Assembly (NCBI GenBank): GCA_958295495.1
Contig: OY282352.1
Coordinates: forward strand, 3,908,548-3,972,547
Direction: 5' to 3'
DNA: 64,000 nt
Origin: an uncultured Latescibacterota bacterium
GTDB taxonomy: Bacteria > Latescibacterota > UBA2968 > UBA8231
The notes beneath the pieces are model-generated. The model saw nothing but the letters and a program-made list of their open reading frames with translations. It did no database searches and had not been told where the DNA came from. Position 1 is the first letter of the stretch; every line of letters starts with the position of its first letter. This document shows, piece by piece, positions 1-8,043 of this stretch. The position numbers were made by a program, and so were the translations under genes.

Positions 1-1230
1 CGCGGCGACGAAGAGGGCACTAGGCCCTATTTGCTGCGGCTGATCGAGGAGTTTCCCACCACGGCCCATGCCAACGAGGCCCGCCGCCTGCTGGGGCAAA
101 AGTCCGCGGCCACCGCCGAAGAGCTGGCGGCGCGCGAGTTTGCGCGGATCGAAACATTGCGCCTAGCGCAGCCTGCAAACACCGAGGCGTACATTCCCCT
201 GTTGGACAGTTTGAGCCATGCCTTCGCCGGTACGCATACGGGGGGGCAGGCGGCGTTTTTGGCGGCCAATACGTACGAGAATGTCGTCGAGGATACGCTC
301 GCGGCCGAGCAGCGCTATCAATTGTTGCGCGAAGAATTCGCCGAGACGCGGTTTGGCAAGCTGGCCCAGCAGCGGTGGGAAATGCGCGAGGAAAAGCTCA
401 TCGACAAGCTGGAGCGCAGCCTGAAGGCGGTCGGCGGCCAGCTCGGCCCGGGGGAGCGAATCGAACTGCTCGCCCTGGAGCCAGACACGCTCGACTCCGT
501 GGCCTTGGCGCGCAAATACATCGGCTTTGCCGAGCGCGCCCAGCGGCGCGGAGATGCCGCGCTAGCCCGCGATTTTTACGAGCAAAGCATTGATCAGCAA
601 GTCGCAAACCCGCGCGCCCTGTACCAACTCGGCAACATCAACTGGGAGGAAGGCTATTACGACGACGCCACCGAGTTCTACCGTCAGGCCCTGTCCTTTG
701 ACAAGAGGAACCTCAACCTCTACTACCGGCTTTGGCGCGCCTTTGCCGAGCAGGGCGTAGAGGACTCGGCCAACCACTACCTGCGAGAGGTGGCACGGCG
801 CGATCGCAACAGCCCGCAAATCCGCTTCCTGCTGGAGAAACACCCGGATTTTAATGCGGGTCAGGACCGAGAGGACTTGGATATAGAAGCGATGATTGCG
901 CTCGACTTGGCGATTCCCCCCGACGAGCTGGGTTGGAAGGAGGGAGACCTGTCGCTGAGCGATTGGCCGCTGGTCCGGCAGATGGTGCGGCCCGTCTATC
1001 CGGCGGCGGCCGGGGATTCGGCCGCGGTGTTGCTCGACGTGCTAATTGACCGCGAGGGGCGGCCCGAGCAAGTGGAGGTCTTTCGCGGGGAGCCCCCTTT
1101 TGTCGAGAGCGCGGTAGCAGCCGCTTATGGCTATAGCTTCTATCCCGCAGTGCGTCGCAACGGCGCGGAAATCAAGTCTTGGGTCGAGTTGACCGTGCCG
1201 TTTGCCTTGGAAGAAGGGAAAGAGCCGTGA
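1..1230 (+). CDS. TPR protein with TonB-type C-terminal domain (5' partial)
   Basis: The reading frame is open from base 1, so the true start lies left of the window. The protein is rich in alpha-helical tetratricopeptide repeats; clear TPR units lie in the stretch encoded around 600-800 (ALYQLGNINWEEGYYDDATE, then a second unit). The last ~80 residues (encoded about 975-1225) look like a TonB C-terminal domain: a VRPVYP-type opening, LLDVLIDREGRPEQVEV strand, and a conserved FYPAV segment. Such domains act in the periplasm, usually to contact outer-membrane partners. It is translationally coupled to pyrK (GTGA overlap), an unexpected neighbour, so the coupling may be positional rather than functional. 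The family is clear; the role is inferred. Confidence 0.8.
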   Translation, partial: RGDEEGTRPYLLRLIEEFPTTAHANEARRLLGQKSAATAEELAAREFARIETLRLAQPANTEAYIPLLDSLSHAFAGTHTGGQAAFLAANTYENVVEDTLAAEQRYQLLREEFAETRFGKLAQQRWEMREEKLIDKLERSLKAVGGQLGPGERIELLALEPDTLDSVALARKYIGFAERAQRRGDAALARDFYEQSIDQQVANPRALYQLGNINWEEGYYDDATEFYRQALSFDKRNLNLYYRLWRAFAEQGVEDSANHYLREVARRDRNSPQIRFLLEKHPDFNAGQDREDLDIEAMIALDLAIPPDELGWKEGDLSLSDWPLVRQMVRPVYPAAAGDSAAVLLDVLIDREGRPEQVEVFRGEPPFVESAVAAAYGYSFYPAVRRNGAEIKSWVELTVPFALEEGKEP

Positions 1231-2039
1231 TTGACGAGCAAGCGCGCCTGTTGAGCAACCGCGAAGTCGCTGCGGACTTCTATTTGGCGCGTCTGAGCGC
1301 ACCCCACATTGCAGCGCGGATTGAGCCGGGTCAGTTTGTCAACATCCAAGTCGGCGCGGGGATCGCTCCCTTGTTGCGCCTCCCCCTGAGCGCGAGCGGC
1401 GTCGAGCGCGAGGCCGGTATTATCGAGGTGTTGTTCGAGGAGGTAGGGCCTAAGACCCGAGCACTGCGCCAACTCGGGCCGGGCGCAGTGCTGCCGAGCC
1501 TCGGCCCGCTGGGCAAGGGATTCGCGCCGCCGCCTGCGGGCGCACGCGTTGCATTGGTCGGGGGCGGCATCGGCGTACCGCCGCTGCTGTACTGGGGGTT
1601 GGAACTGAGGCAGCGGGCGCACCAGACCGCGCTGCTGGTCGGGGCGCGGACTGCGGGCAAGCACCTGCCCAGTGAGTTGCTTGCGCCGGCTGCGGACGTA
1701 GTGTGCCTCGCCACCGACGACGGCAGTCTCGGGCACGCGGGCTTGGTCACCGAGCTGTTGCGGCACGAGTTGGCTGCAAAAGGGCCGGGCGCGGTCTATT
1801 GCTGTGGCCCGCACGGGATGATGCAGGCCGTGGCCGCCATCTGTATAGAGGCCCAAGTTCCGTGTCAAGTTTCCCTCGAAGAGTACATGGCGTGCGGCAT
1901 CGGCACCTGCGTGGGCTGCGCCGTTGAGCTGGCGACGGGAAAAGGCGACACAGACTACGGCCGCTATGGCCGCATCTGCGTGGATGGGCCGGCGTTCGAC
2001 GCGCGGCAGATAAAATGGGGCAGCGCGTGGCCGACCTGA
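1227..2039 (+). CDS. pyrK: Dihydroorotate dehydrogenase electron-transfer subunit
   Basis: PyrK passes electrons from dihydroorotate dehydrogenase PyrD(B) via FAD and a [2Fe-2S] cluster to NAD+, in de novo pyrimidine synthesis in the cytoplasm. The 270-residue product shows the ferredoxin-reductase layout: an FAD-binding barrel with an R-L-P-L-S motif, an NAD-binding segment (ALVGGGIGVPPL), and a C-terminal cysteine cluster CGIGTCVGC followed by a fourth cysteine (RICVDG), as expected for the 2Fe-2S site. The GTG at 1227 is chosen because it overlaps the preceding stop (GTGA) and homology begins there; an upstream GTG at 1179 would add 16 residues lying within the previous gene. It overlaps pyrD by about 25 bp, consistent with one transcript. 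Confidence 0.93.
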   Translation: MIDEQARLLSNREVAADFYLARLSAPHIAARIEPGQFVNIQVGAGIAPLLRLPLSASGVEREAGIIEVLFEEVGPKTRALRQLGPGAVLPSLGPLGKGFAPPPAGARVALVGGGIGVPPLLYWGLELRQRAHQTALLVGARTAGKHLPSELLAPAADVVCLATDDGSLGHAGLVTELLRHELAAKGPGAVYCCGPHGMMQAVAAICIEAQVPCQVSLEEYMACGIGTCVGCAVELATGKGDTDYGRYGRICVDGPAFDARQIKWGSAWPT

Positions 2040-2938
2040 GCATAGACTTTGCCGGTGTGCGACTGCGCAACCCGGTGCTGCTGGCCTCGGGCACCTGCAA
2101 CTACGGTCAGGAGCTTTTGCCGCTGACCGATTTTGCGCGCTTGGGTGGGCTGGTCACCAAAACCATCACCCCGCGGCCTCGGGGCGGCAACCCTCCCCAG
2201 CGCATTGTCGAGACGCCGGCCGGGATGCTCAATTCCATTGGCTTGCAAAACCCCGGGCTGGCGGCTTTCGCCAGGGAGCAATGGCCCTTGTTGGCCGGTT
2301 TGGACGCGCAGGTGGTGGTGAATATCGCCGGATTCGCGCTCGAGGAATTTGGACAGATGGCGGCGAGCCTCGAAGCGTTGGCCGGCATTGCCGCGCTCGA
2401 AGTCAATATATCCTGTCCCAATGTCGAGGCCGGGGGCGACAATTTCGCCACGCGGCCCCAAACTGCGGCCGCGGCCATTGCCGCAGTCCGCGGCCGCACT
2501 CAGCGGCCGGTCATCGCCAAGCTGACGCCCAATGTCACAGATATTGCCGAAATTGCCCGCGCCGTAGTGGATGCGGGTGCGGACGCGGTTTCCCTGATCA
2601 ATACGCTCGTTGGCATGGCCATTGACGTGGAGCGGCGGCGGCCGGTCTTGGGCGGTATTACCGGCGGCTTGTCCGGCCCGGCGATCAAGCCGGTGGCCCT
2701 TGCCATGGTGTGGAAGGTGGCGCAGGCGGTTGACGTGCCGATCATGGGCATCGGCGGCATTGCCACCGCTGGCGACGCCTTAGAGTTCATGGTGGCGGGG
2801 GCTTCGGCCGTTCAAGTGGGCACGGCCAGTTTCGTCAACCCGAATGCCGGCGTCGAAATCGTCGAGGGGCTTCGCGCCTATTGCGACGAGCGCGGCATCG
2901 ACCGCCTCGCCTCGCTGGTGGGCAGCTTGCGCGTTTAG
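2015..2938 (+). CDS. pyrD: Dihydroorotate dehydrogenase B, catalytic subunit
   Basis: Class 1B dihydroorotate dehydrogenase, oxidising dihydroorotate to orotate with FMN; it works as a heterotetramer with PyrK encoded immediately upstream. The 307-residue TIM barrel has the expected landmarks: ASGTCNYG near the N-terminus, NSIGLQNPG, the active-site loop NISCPNVEAGG (Cys ~134, the catalytic base in class 1B enzymes), KLTPNVTD, SLINT, and the FMN-phosphate segment GIGGIATAGDALEFM. Length is typical. ATG at 2015 overlaps pyrK; a GTG four codons further in is an alternative start. The gene is followed by an rlpA remnant, so the operon probably ends here. Confidence 0.95.
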   Translation: MGQRVADLSIDFAGVRLRNPVLLASGTCNYGQELLPLTDFARLGGLVTKTITPRPRGGNPPQRIVETPAGMLNSIGLQNPGLAAFAREQWPLLAGLDAQVVVNIAGFALEEFGQMAASLEALAGIAALEVNISCPNVEAGGDNFATRPQTAAAAIAAVRGRTQRPVIAKLTPNVTDIAEIARAVVDAGADAVSLINTLVGMAIDVERRRPVLGGITGGLSGPAIKPVALAMVWKVAQAVDVPIMGIGGIATAGDALEFMVAGASAVQVGTASFVNPNAGVEIVEGLRAYCDERGIDRLASLVGSLRV

Positions 2939-2952
2939 CAGATGGGGTGGTA

Positions 2953-3203
2953 GGTGCTGGGTCTTGTGTGCGGCCCTTTACGTGGGGCTGGCGGTCAGGT
3001 GTTCGCCCCATTTCATCTATCGGAGTGGCAAATTAGACCCGATCGACCCGTCTAGTGCCTATCAAATTGGCGTCGCGTCTTTTTACGGCAAGCAATTTCG
3101 CCACAAGCTCACCGCGGCCCAGCGGGTCTTGCCGCTGGGGACCTATATCGCGGTGGCCAACTTGCAAAACGGCCGTCAGGTCTAAGTCAAAGGAACCTCA
3201 AAG
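2953..3203 (+). pseudogene. Remnant of an RlpA-like (DPBB) lipoprotein gene
   Basis: In the frame ending with TAA at 3183-3185 the translation reads GVASFYGKQF, then LTAAQRVLPLGTYIAVANL and QNGRQV. These match the start of the RlpA double-psi beta-barrel domain (family pattern: ASYYG..., LTAAH.TLPFGT...V.NL.NGR.V). Compared with the family, about 15 residues between the YYG and LTAA elements are missing, and the frame stops exactly where a conserved valine-rich strand should continue; a few matching codons (VKGT) follow the stop. A hydrophobic stretch ending in a cysteine precedes the domain, so it was probably a lipoprotein. RlpA proteins act at the septum on peptidoglycan. I regard this as a decayed copy. 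Confidence 0.6.
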
Positions 3204-3212
3204 GAGGCGACG

Positions 3213-3623
3213 ATGGGTAGAAGCTCTTGTGTCAGAACGCCCCGCTGTCAAGGTACTTTTATGTTTTGCGTAGCCCTCGTCTTGCTGGTGGGTTGCGATA
3301 ACAGCGTGCGCCCCGCCGAGCACGCCGAGGACGCCGAGCGCACAGAGGTTATCACCATAGGCCCTTATACCCAAACCTGTCAGGGGTTTATCGAGCAGGA
3401 ATGTTTCCTCATATACAATGAAGAGGTGCAAAAGTGGGAACTTTTCTATGAAAGCATAGAAGGATTTGACTTTGAAGTAGGGTTTATCTATACCCTGAAA
3501 GTGCGGCTCGTGGACCGGGGGACGGAGATCCAGGATGTGGGACGGTACGCCTACCACCTCGTAGAAGTGCTGAGCAAAGAAGAAGTGTCCCCGGAAAACT
3601 TTGACGAACGCGATGCGCCCTAG
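3213..3623 (+). CDS. DUF4377-containing lipoprotein
   Basis: A 136-residue protein with a strong Shine-Dalgarno sequence (AAAGGAGG at about 3198-3205) before ATG 3213. The N-terminus has a short basic stretch and a hydrophobic segment ending in the lipobox LLVGC, so it should be a lipoprotein. The mature part (from about residue 50) matches the DUF4377 pattern: a conserved C.GF..QECFLIYNEE, W.LFYESIEGFDFE.GF.YTL.V, then YHLVEVLSKE. DUF4377 domains occur in secreted META/HslJ-like contexts; no biochemical function is established. It stands alone between an rlpA remnant and a VOC protein. Confidence 0.82.
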   Translation: MGRSSCVRTPRCQGTFMFCVALVLLVGCDNSVRPAEHAEDAERTEVITIGPYTQTCQGFIEQECFLIYNEEVQKWELFYESIEGFDFEVGFIYTLKVRLVDRGTEIQDVGRYAYHLVEVLSKEEVSPENFDERDAP

Positions 3624-3673
3624 ATGCAGCGGTGCCGCGCATTGCGGATAAAACATATTCGGAGGAATGAGCA

Positions 3674-4069
3674 ATGACTTCGGGCGACCTATACAAAGCC
3701 GCCTTCCCTTACGCCGCGGACCTTTTCGCCCTGCCGGTAGAAGACCTCGACCGCACCGCAAAGTGGTACGGCGATGCCTTTAGGCTCAACGAGGTCGAAA
3801 GGCGCGACGACCCCGTACCGACCGTTATTCTCGAGCGCGACGGCGTGCAAATTGGGTTTGCCATCAACGGCGGCGACCCCAGCAACGAAGGCGCGGCCAT
3901 TTTGGTGACCGACATCCACAAAGCCCGCGACGAGTTGGAAGCCAACGGCGTCGAGACAGCCAACTGGCGCGTGGATGAGCGCGACGGGAAGAGATACCAA
4001 GTTTTCTTCGTCGTCGCGCCCGACGGGCTTTGTTACTATTTCCACCAGCCGATTGAAGACGCCGACTAG
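3674..4069 (+). CDS. VOC (glyoxalase/bleomycin-resistance fold) family protein
   Basis: A 131-residue single-module vicinal-oxygen-chelate protein. It opens with a beta strand and DLDRTAKWYGDAFRLNEV, which is the family signature (strand, then D...++.WY...LG), continues with a VQIGFAI strand, an ILVTDIHKARDELEANGV helix region, and ends with VVAPDGLCYYFHQP. VOC proteins use paired modules to bind a metal and act as lyases, dioxygenases or binding proteins. The metal ligands cannot be assigned securely and the substrate is unknown. A GAGGAAT Shine-Dalgarno precedes ATG 3674. It is a single gene; no operon partner is seen. Confidence 0.8.
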   Translation: MTSGDLYKAAFPYAADLFALPVEDLDRTAKWYGDAFRLNEVERRDDPVPTVILERDGVQIGFAINGGDPSNEGAAILVTDIHKARDELEANGVETANWRVDERDGKRYQVFFVVAPDGLCYYFHQPIEDAD

Positions 4070-4225
4070 CGTTGCTGTTTGCGGCAAGGATCGGCGCGGT
4101 CAACACACCGCGTTCGAGCGAACACAGGAGCACGACCACGACCGCCGCATTGGGCGGTTGGAAAGCATCGCCGAGCAGTTAGATCGACTGAGTGCGTCTA
4201 GCGCGACCGCGCAATTTCGCGCTCA

Positions 4226-5137
4226 TTAATCGCCGCCACGTGCAGCGGCATCGCGCGCTCGTTGTCTTTGGCGTAGGATGTCGGCCCCCGCTTTGAGCAA
4301 CACATTGGCGACCCTAGAAGCAGCCGTCGCCGCCGCCACGTGTAGCGGGGTCTCGCCATCGTTGTTTTTGGCGTTAGCATCGGCCCTCGCTCTGAGCAAC
4401 ACATTGGCGACCCTAGAAGCATCCACTGTCGCTGCCACGTGTAGCGGCGTCCGACCCTCGTCGTCTTTGGCGTTAGCATCGGCCCCCGCTCTGAGCAACA
4501 CATTGGCAACCTCGGAAGCATTCACCGCTGCCGTTATATGTAGCGGGGTCTCGCCCTCGTTGCCTCTGGCGTTAGCATCGGCCCCCGCTCTGAGCAATAC
4601 CCCGGCGACCCCAGCAACAGCCTTAATCGCCGCCCAGTGCAGCGGCGTCTGGCCCTCGTTGTCTTTGGCGTGGAGGTCGGCCCCTGCTTTGAGCAACACA
4701 TTGGCGACCCTGGAAGCATCCACCCCCGCCGCTATATGTAGCGGCGTTCGGCCCTCGTCGTCTTTGGCGTGGAGGTCGGCCCCTGCTTTGAGCAACTCCT
4801 CCGCGATCCCAGCAACAGCCTTAACCGCCGCCACGTGCAGCGGCGTCCGGTCACCGTCGTCTTTGGCGTTAGCATCGGCCCCTGCTTTGAGCAACGCATT
4901 GGCGACCCTAGAAGCATCCACCGCCGTCGCTACGTGTAGCGGGGTCTCGCCCTCGTTGCCTTTGGCTTGGAAGGCGGCACCCTGCTTGAGCAGGGATATT
5001 ACCAGCACGGGCAGGTTCAGTCTTGCGGCAATATGTAGGTCGGGTTCACCCCTTTTCGCTCCCTGCGGATGTGGCCGGCGCCCCACCGCTGCGACAAAGA
5101 TCTGTTCCTGACGTTGTTGCTCTAATGATTTTTGCAT
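4226..5137 (-). CDS. Ankyrin-repeat protein, frameshifted in the last repeat
   Basis: A 303-residue protein made almost wholly of 33-residue ankyrin repeats (pattern TPLHVAA..ASRVANVLLKAGADANAKD). Eight repeats are visible after a ~30-residue lead, and the DNA units of 99 bp are nearly identical, so they probably arose by recent duplication. A perfect Shine-Dalgarno (AGGAGGAG) lies just before the ATG at 5137. After residue ~286 (KAGAD) the frame reads ILRQRQRARDAA, not ankyrin-like. In the next frame the same DNA reads YAKDNERAMPLHVAAINERE to a stop at 4198, so one extra base near 4276-4282 breaks the last repeat. The repeats mediate protein-protein binding; the partner is unknown. Confidence 0.85.
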   Translation of the reverse strand: MQKSLEQQRQEQIFVAAVGRRPHPQGAKRGEPDLHIAARLNLPVLVISLLKQGAAFQAKGNEGETPLHVATAVDASRVANALLKAGADANAKDDGDRTPLHVAAVKAVAGIAEELLKAGADLHAKDDEGRTPLHIAAGVDASRVANVLLKAGADLHAKDNEGQTPLHWAAIKAVAGVAGVLLRAGADANARGNEGETPLHITAAVNASEVANVLLRAGADANAKDDEGRTPLHVAATVDASRVANVLLRARADANAKNNDGETPLHVAAATAASRVANVLLKAGADILRQRQRARDAAARGGD

Positions 5138-5314
5138 GATCTCCTCCTAAAATTAATGGACGCGATGGTTTCTGAAATATACAAAGCCGGTGCTGAAATC
5201 AAGCTGTCCGAGAACCAGAGGTGCTCAACCGCCAAGTCGGACAAAAACACCTTAGACTACCTGTGCCCGTACAGTCTGTGTGCTGGCTGGATGTCATTGA
5301 GTACTGCACCCTAT

Positions 5315-5935
5315 TTACTGCAGCGGCACGAAGCGCACGGGTAGGAGTTTGCGCTGGCTGAGGCCGGTCGCGCGGCGCTCTACCAAGACCAAGTGCTGGC
5401 GTTGGGTGCCTAGCGGGAGAATGAAGCGGCCGTTGGGCGTTAGTTGTTCGGTTAGAGCGGGCGGGATGGTAGCGGGTGCGGCCGAGCATGCGATGGCGTC
5501 AAAAGGAGCGGCCTCGGGCCAGCCCATGCGGCCGTCGCCGACGCGGAGGGCGACGTGGCCATAGCCTGTGTTGGCGAGTACGCGACGGGCCTGTGCGGCG
5601 AGGTCGGAGAAGAATTCAATGCTATAGACTTGGCCGGCCAGCTCGGCGAGCAGGGCGGTCTGATACCCAGAGCCGGTGCCAATCTCCAAGACCCGTTCTG
5701 TGCCCTGCAGGCCGAGTGCGGAGAGCATATAAGCCACTACGTACGGCTGCGATATGGTTTGCTCCGCGCCGATGGCCAGCGGGTGGTCGGCATACGCGTG
5801 GGGGCGCAGGGCCTCCGGGACGTAGCAATGCCTTGGGACGCGGGCGAACGCGGCGAGTACGCGCGGATCGCCAATGCCGCGCTGGCTGAGTTGCTCGCGC
5901 ACCATGACGCGGCGTTGGTCGGCGTAGGAAGTCAT
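5315..5935 (-). CDS. pcm: Protein-L-isoaspartate O-methyltransferase
   Basis: PCMT methylates L-isoaspartyl residues using S-adenosylmethionine, starting the repair of spontaneously damaged proteins. The 206-residue product has family landmarks: the MVREQL...RGI start, RVPRHCYVPEALRPHAYAD, the substrate-binding segment AIGAEQTISQPYVVAYM, SAM motif I VLEIGTGSGYQTALLA, and the C-terminal strand GRFILPLGT. The ATG at 5935 overlaps the stop of the upstream glycosyltransferase gene (ATGA), implying translational coupling; an upstream in-frame start at 6049 would extend deep into that gene and is not supported by homology. Confidence 0.92.
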   Translation of the reverse strand: MTSYADQRRVMVREQLSQRGIGDPRVLAAFARVPRHCYVPEALRPHAYADHPLAIGAEQTISQPYVVAYMLSALGLQGTERVLEIGTGSGYQTALLAELAGQVYSIEFFSDLAAQARRVLANTGYGHVALRVGDGRMGWPEAAPFDAIACSAAPATIPPALTEQLTPNGRFILPLGTQRQHLVLVERRATGLSQRKLLPVRFVPLQ

Positions 5936-6831
5936 GGCGCACTCAGGAGGAGGGCTAGTGCCGCGTCTATTGCGGCCGCAGTGGGGATTGCAGCGAGGTC
6001 TCTGGCCGGTGCTTGCAGGACTTGACTGCGGTTGCCTCGCGGTGCCCACAGCCGGGGGTCAGTGGGGCCAAACAGCGTCAGGGTCGGGGTGCCGACGGCC
6101 GCGGCTAGGTGCCCGGGACCGGAGTCGTTGCCGATAAAGAGCGCGGCTTTGGCGAGCAGGCCGGCGAGGGAGCGCAGATCTGGGGGATGGAGCGCGGGCA
6201 GGCCGCCGACTGCGAGTTGGCGTTCGCGTTCGACCGGGCCGCACACAAGCGCGGTATGCCAGCCTCTTTTTTGCAGCGCACTGGCGAGGGTGCGGAAATT
6301 CGCCGCGGGCCAGCATTTGGCTGGCGAGCCGCTGCCTAGGTGGATGACGACTTCGGGTGCGGAGGCGAGCGCTTCTACATAGCCGTAGTCGCCGGGCTGC
6401 AGCGCGATGTGCGGGGTGCGGTCGCCGGCGGACAGGTCCCATTGCCGCAAGGGGCTTAGCAAGTGATCGACGATGTGGCCGCGGAAGTCGGCTGGGGGCC
6501 GCGGATCCCACAGCAGCACCGGGCCGGCGACGGCTCGGCGCAGTTGCGGGCCGAGGTGTTGTTGGGCATCCACTGCATAGGCTAGCACGCGCTGCGTAGC
6601 GGCGAAGAGCTGGCGAGTGGCCGGGGGGAGCGGCCCATCGCGGTGCAGGGCAATCAGGCGCGGGTCTTCGCCGTCGAGGATGGAGGCCGCAGGGCCGAGT
6701 GCAAGGGTCGCCGGGCGGCCAATGAGGCGCAAGGGAGCAGCGGGAAAGGCCCGGCGCACGGCATTGATGGCGGGTAGGGTGAGGACGAAGTCGCCAATCG
6801 CCCCACTACGGAATATGGTTATCGCGCTCAA
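5932..6831 (-). CDS. Glycosyltransferase family 9 (heptosyltransferase-like)
   Basis: A 299-residue GT-B enzyme of the GT9 family, which transfer heptose or related sugars onto lipopolysaccharide core. Evidence: the N-terminal Rossmann opening ITIFRSGAIGDFVLTLPAI (G-D-F/V motif), VIHLGSGSPAKCWPAANF in the second domain, and the signature GNDSGPGHLAAAVGTPTLTL followed by FGPTDP. The start codon appears to be TTG at 6831. It is the first gene of a two-gene unit with pcm (4-bp overlap) and is divergent from rplC. The sugar donor and acceptor cannot be read from the sequence. Confidence 0.88.
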   Translation of the reverse strand: MSAITIFRSGAIGDFVLTLPAINAVRRAFPAAPLRLIGRPATLALGPAASILDGEDPRLIALHRDGPLPPATRQLFAATQRVLAYAVDAQQHLGPQLRRAVAGPVLLWDPRPPADFRGHIVDHLLSPLRQWDLSAGDRTPHIALQPGDYGYVEALASAPEVVIHLGSGSPAKCWPAANFRTLASALQKRGWHTALVCGPVERERQLAVGGLPALHPPDLRSLAGLLAKAALFIGNDSGPGHLAAAVGTPTLTLFGPTDPRLWAPRGNRSQVLQAPARDLAAIPTAAAIDAALALLLSAP

Positions 6832-6930
6832 TTTTGCAGCCCCACTACCGGCGTCTCTTGCTCGCTAGAAAATTTTTGCGTAGTTTTTACAATTCTGTTT
6901 GCGCGACAACTATCTGAAGGAGTTGGCCTT

Positions 6931-7548
6931 ATGGGGGCCTTGATTGGCATGAAATTGGGAATGACGCAGGTGTACAACGACCGAGAGGAGCTCACGCCGG
7001 TGACGATCGTCGCGGCCGGCCCCTGCCCGGTGGTACAAGTGCGGACCGAAGAGGACAATGGATACTCGGCTTTGCAGCTCGCATTCGACGAAGTGCCAGA
7101 GCGCAAGCTGACCAAGCCGCAACGGGGCCATCTGGCCAAGGCCGGCGTGAGCGGGCACCGCATCCTGCGCGAATTTCGCGGCGAAGAGGGCGCGTTTGAG
7201 GTCGGCCAAGTCTTGGATGTGAGCCAGTTTGAGGTCGGCCACCGGGTCAAAGTGACGGGCAAATCCAAGGGCAAGGGGTTTGCCGGGGTGGTCAAGCGCC
7301 ACGGTTTCCGCGGCAAGAACGCCAGCCACGGCACGCCCAATACCGTGCGCCACGGCGGCTCCATCGGCCAAGGCACGACCCCGGGCAAGGTGTGGAAGGG
7401 TAAGAAAATGTCCGGCCAGATGGGCAACAAGCGGGTCTCCACTAAGGGATTGACGGTCGAGCGGATCGACGCGGATCGCAACTTGCTCTTCCTCAAGGGG
7501 GCCGTCCCGGGGGGGACCAATGGCTACGTCCTGATACAGACCATCTAA
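6931..7548 (+). CDS. rplC: 50S ribosomal protein L3, isolated from the S10 operon
   Basis: L3 binds 23S rRNA near the peptidyl-transferase centre. The 205-residue product is full length: GLIG-type opening (ALIGMKLGMTQVY), VTGKSKGKGFAGVVKRHGF, SHGTPNTVRHGGSIGQGTTP, GKVWKGKKMSGQMG and the terminal AVPGGTNG. A Shine-Dalgarno GAAGGAG is placed before ATG 6931. In nearly all bacteria rplC is followed by rplD, rplW and rplB. Here it is followed at once by a rho-independent terminator and a convergent HIT gene, and preceded by a divergent GT9 gene, so it is transcribed alone. Whether a second copy sits in an S10 operon elsewhere is unknown. Confidence 0.96.
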   Translation: MGALIGMKLGMTQVYNDREELTPVTIVAAGPCPVVQVRTEEDNGYSALQLAFDEVPERKLTKPQRGHLAKAGVSGHRILREFRGEEGAFEVGQVLDVSQFEVGHRVKVTGKSKGKGFAGVVKRHGFRGKNASHGTPNTVRHGGSIGQGTTPGKVWKGKKMSGQMGNKRVSTKGLTVERIDADRNLLFLKGAVPGGTNGYVLIQTI

Positions 7549-7572
7549 ACCCCCTGCTTTAAGAGTGCTTGC

Positions 7573-7607
7573 GAGGCGGTGCCCGACGTGGCATCGCCTC
7601 TTTTTTT
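7573..7607 (+). terminator. Rho-independent terminator of rplC
   Basis: An 11-bp stem (GAGGCGGTGCC, 7573-7583, with GGCATCGCCTC, 7590-7600; one G-T pair) closes a 6-base loop and is followed by seven T residues. It lies 25 bp after the rplC stop. It also abuts the end of the convergent HIT gene, although the T-run favours the plus direction. Confidence 0.9.
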
Positions 7608-7953
7608 ATCCGGGCGGCCACCGCATGGGGCGGCCGCCGAGCAGGTGGACGTGGAGGTGGGCTACTGTTTGCCCTCCGTCGTCGCCGGCGTTGATGACCA
7701 AGCGGTAGCCCGTTGCGGCTAGGCCCTGCTCGGCGGCGATCTGGCTGGCCTTGAGCAGCAGGTGCCCGAGCAGGGGGCCGTGTTCGGGAGCGGCGTGTTG
7801 CACGCCAGCGACGACTTTCTTGGGTATGACGAGGATGTGCGTCGGGGCTTGGGGCTGGATGTCGCGGAAAGCCAGACAGTCGTCGTCCTCATAGACGATG
7901 GCGGCGGGAATTTCGCGGCGGATGATTTTGCTAAAAAGCGTTCCCTCGCTCAT
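7606..7953 (-). CDS. HIT family (HinT-like) nucleotide hydrolase
   Basis: A 115-residue histidine-triad protein. It shows the LFSKIIRREIPA opening, the YEDDDCLAFRDIQPQAPTH segment, NAGDDGGQTVAHLHVHLLGG with the catalytic HxHxH triad, and a terminal RPMRWPPG typical of the HinT/PKCI branch. These enzymes hydrolyse purine nucleoside phosphoramidates and aminoacyl-adenylates. Length is that of the family. The 3' end meets the rplC terminator in convergent orientation. Confidence 0.93.
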   Translation of the reverse strand: MSEGTLFSKIIRREIPAAIVYEDDDCLAFRDIQPQAPTHILVIPKKVVAGVQHAAPEHGPLLGHLLLKASQIAAEQGLAATGYRLVINAGDDGGQTVAHLHVHLLGGRPMRWPPG

Positions 7954-8043
7954 CGGTCTTTCTCATAGGGCTTAGGGGTACAGGTTGCGGCGGATTATAG
8001 GCGCGGCGGCTGGAGGCGTCAAGCGGGCCGCTGCAATTGCGAT

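Noticed and set aside
4080..4229. Charged helix-like translation (HDHDRRIGRLESIAEQLDRL) downstream of the VOC gene
   Set aside because: No start with a ribosome-binding site and too short; possibly a relic.
4260..5000. Regularly spaced repeats that might suggest CRISPR
   Set aside because: The 99-bp units are contiguous ankyrin codons without unique spacers.
4278..5111. Long plus-strand frame of 277 codons opposite the ankyrin gene
   Set aside because: It is the antisense shadow of the repeats (Ala/Ser-rich, no family, no Shine-Dalgarno).
5156..5344. Small plus-strand frame after the ankyrin gene (starts MDAMVSEIYKAGAEIKLSEN)
   Set aside because: No recognised family, and it overlaps the end of pcm; might be a relic but cannot be supported.
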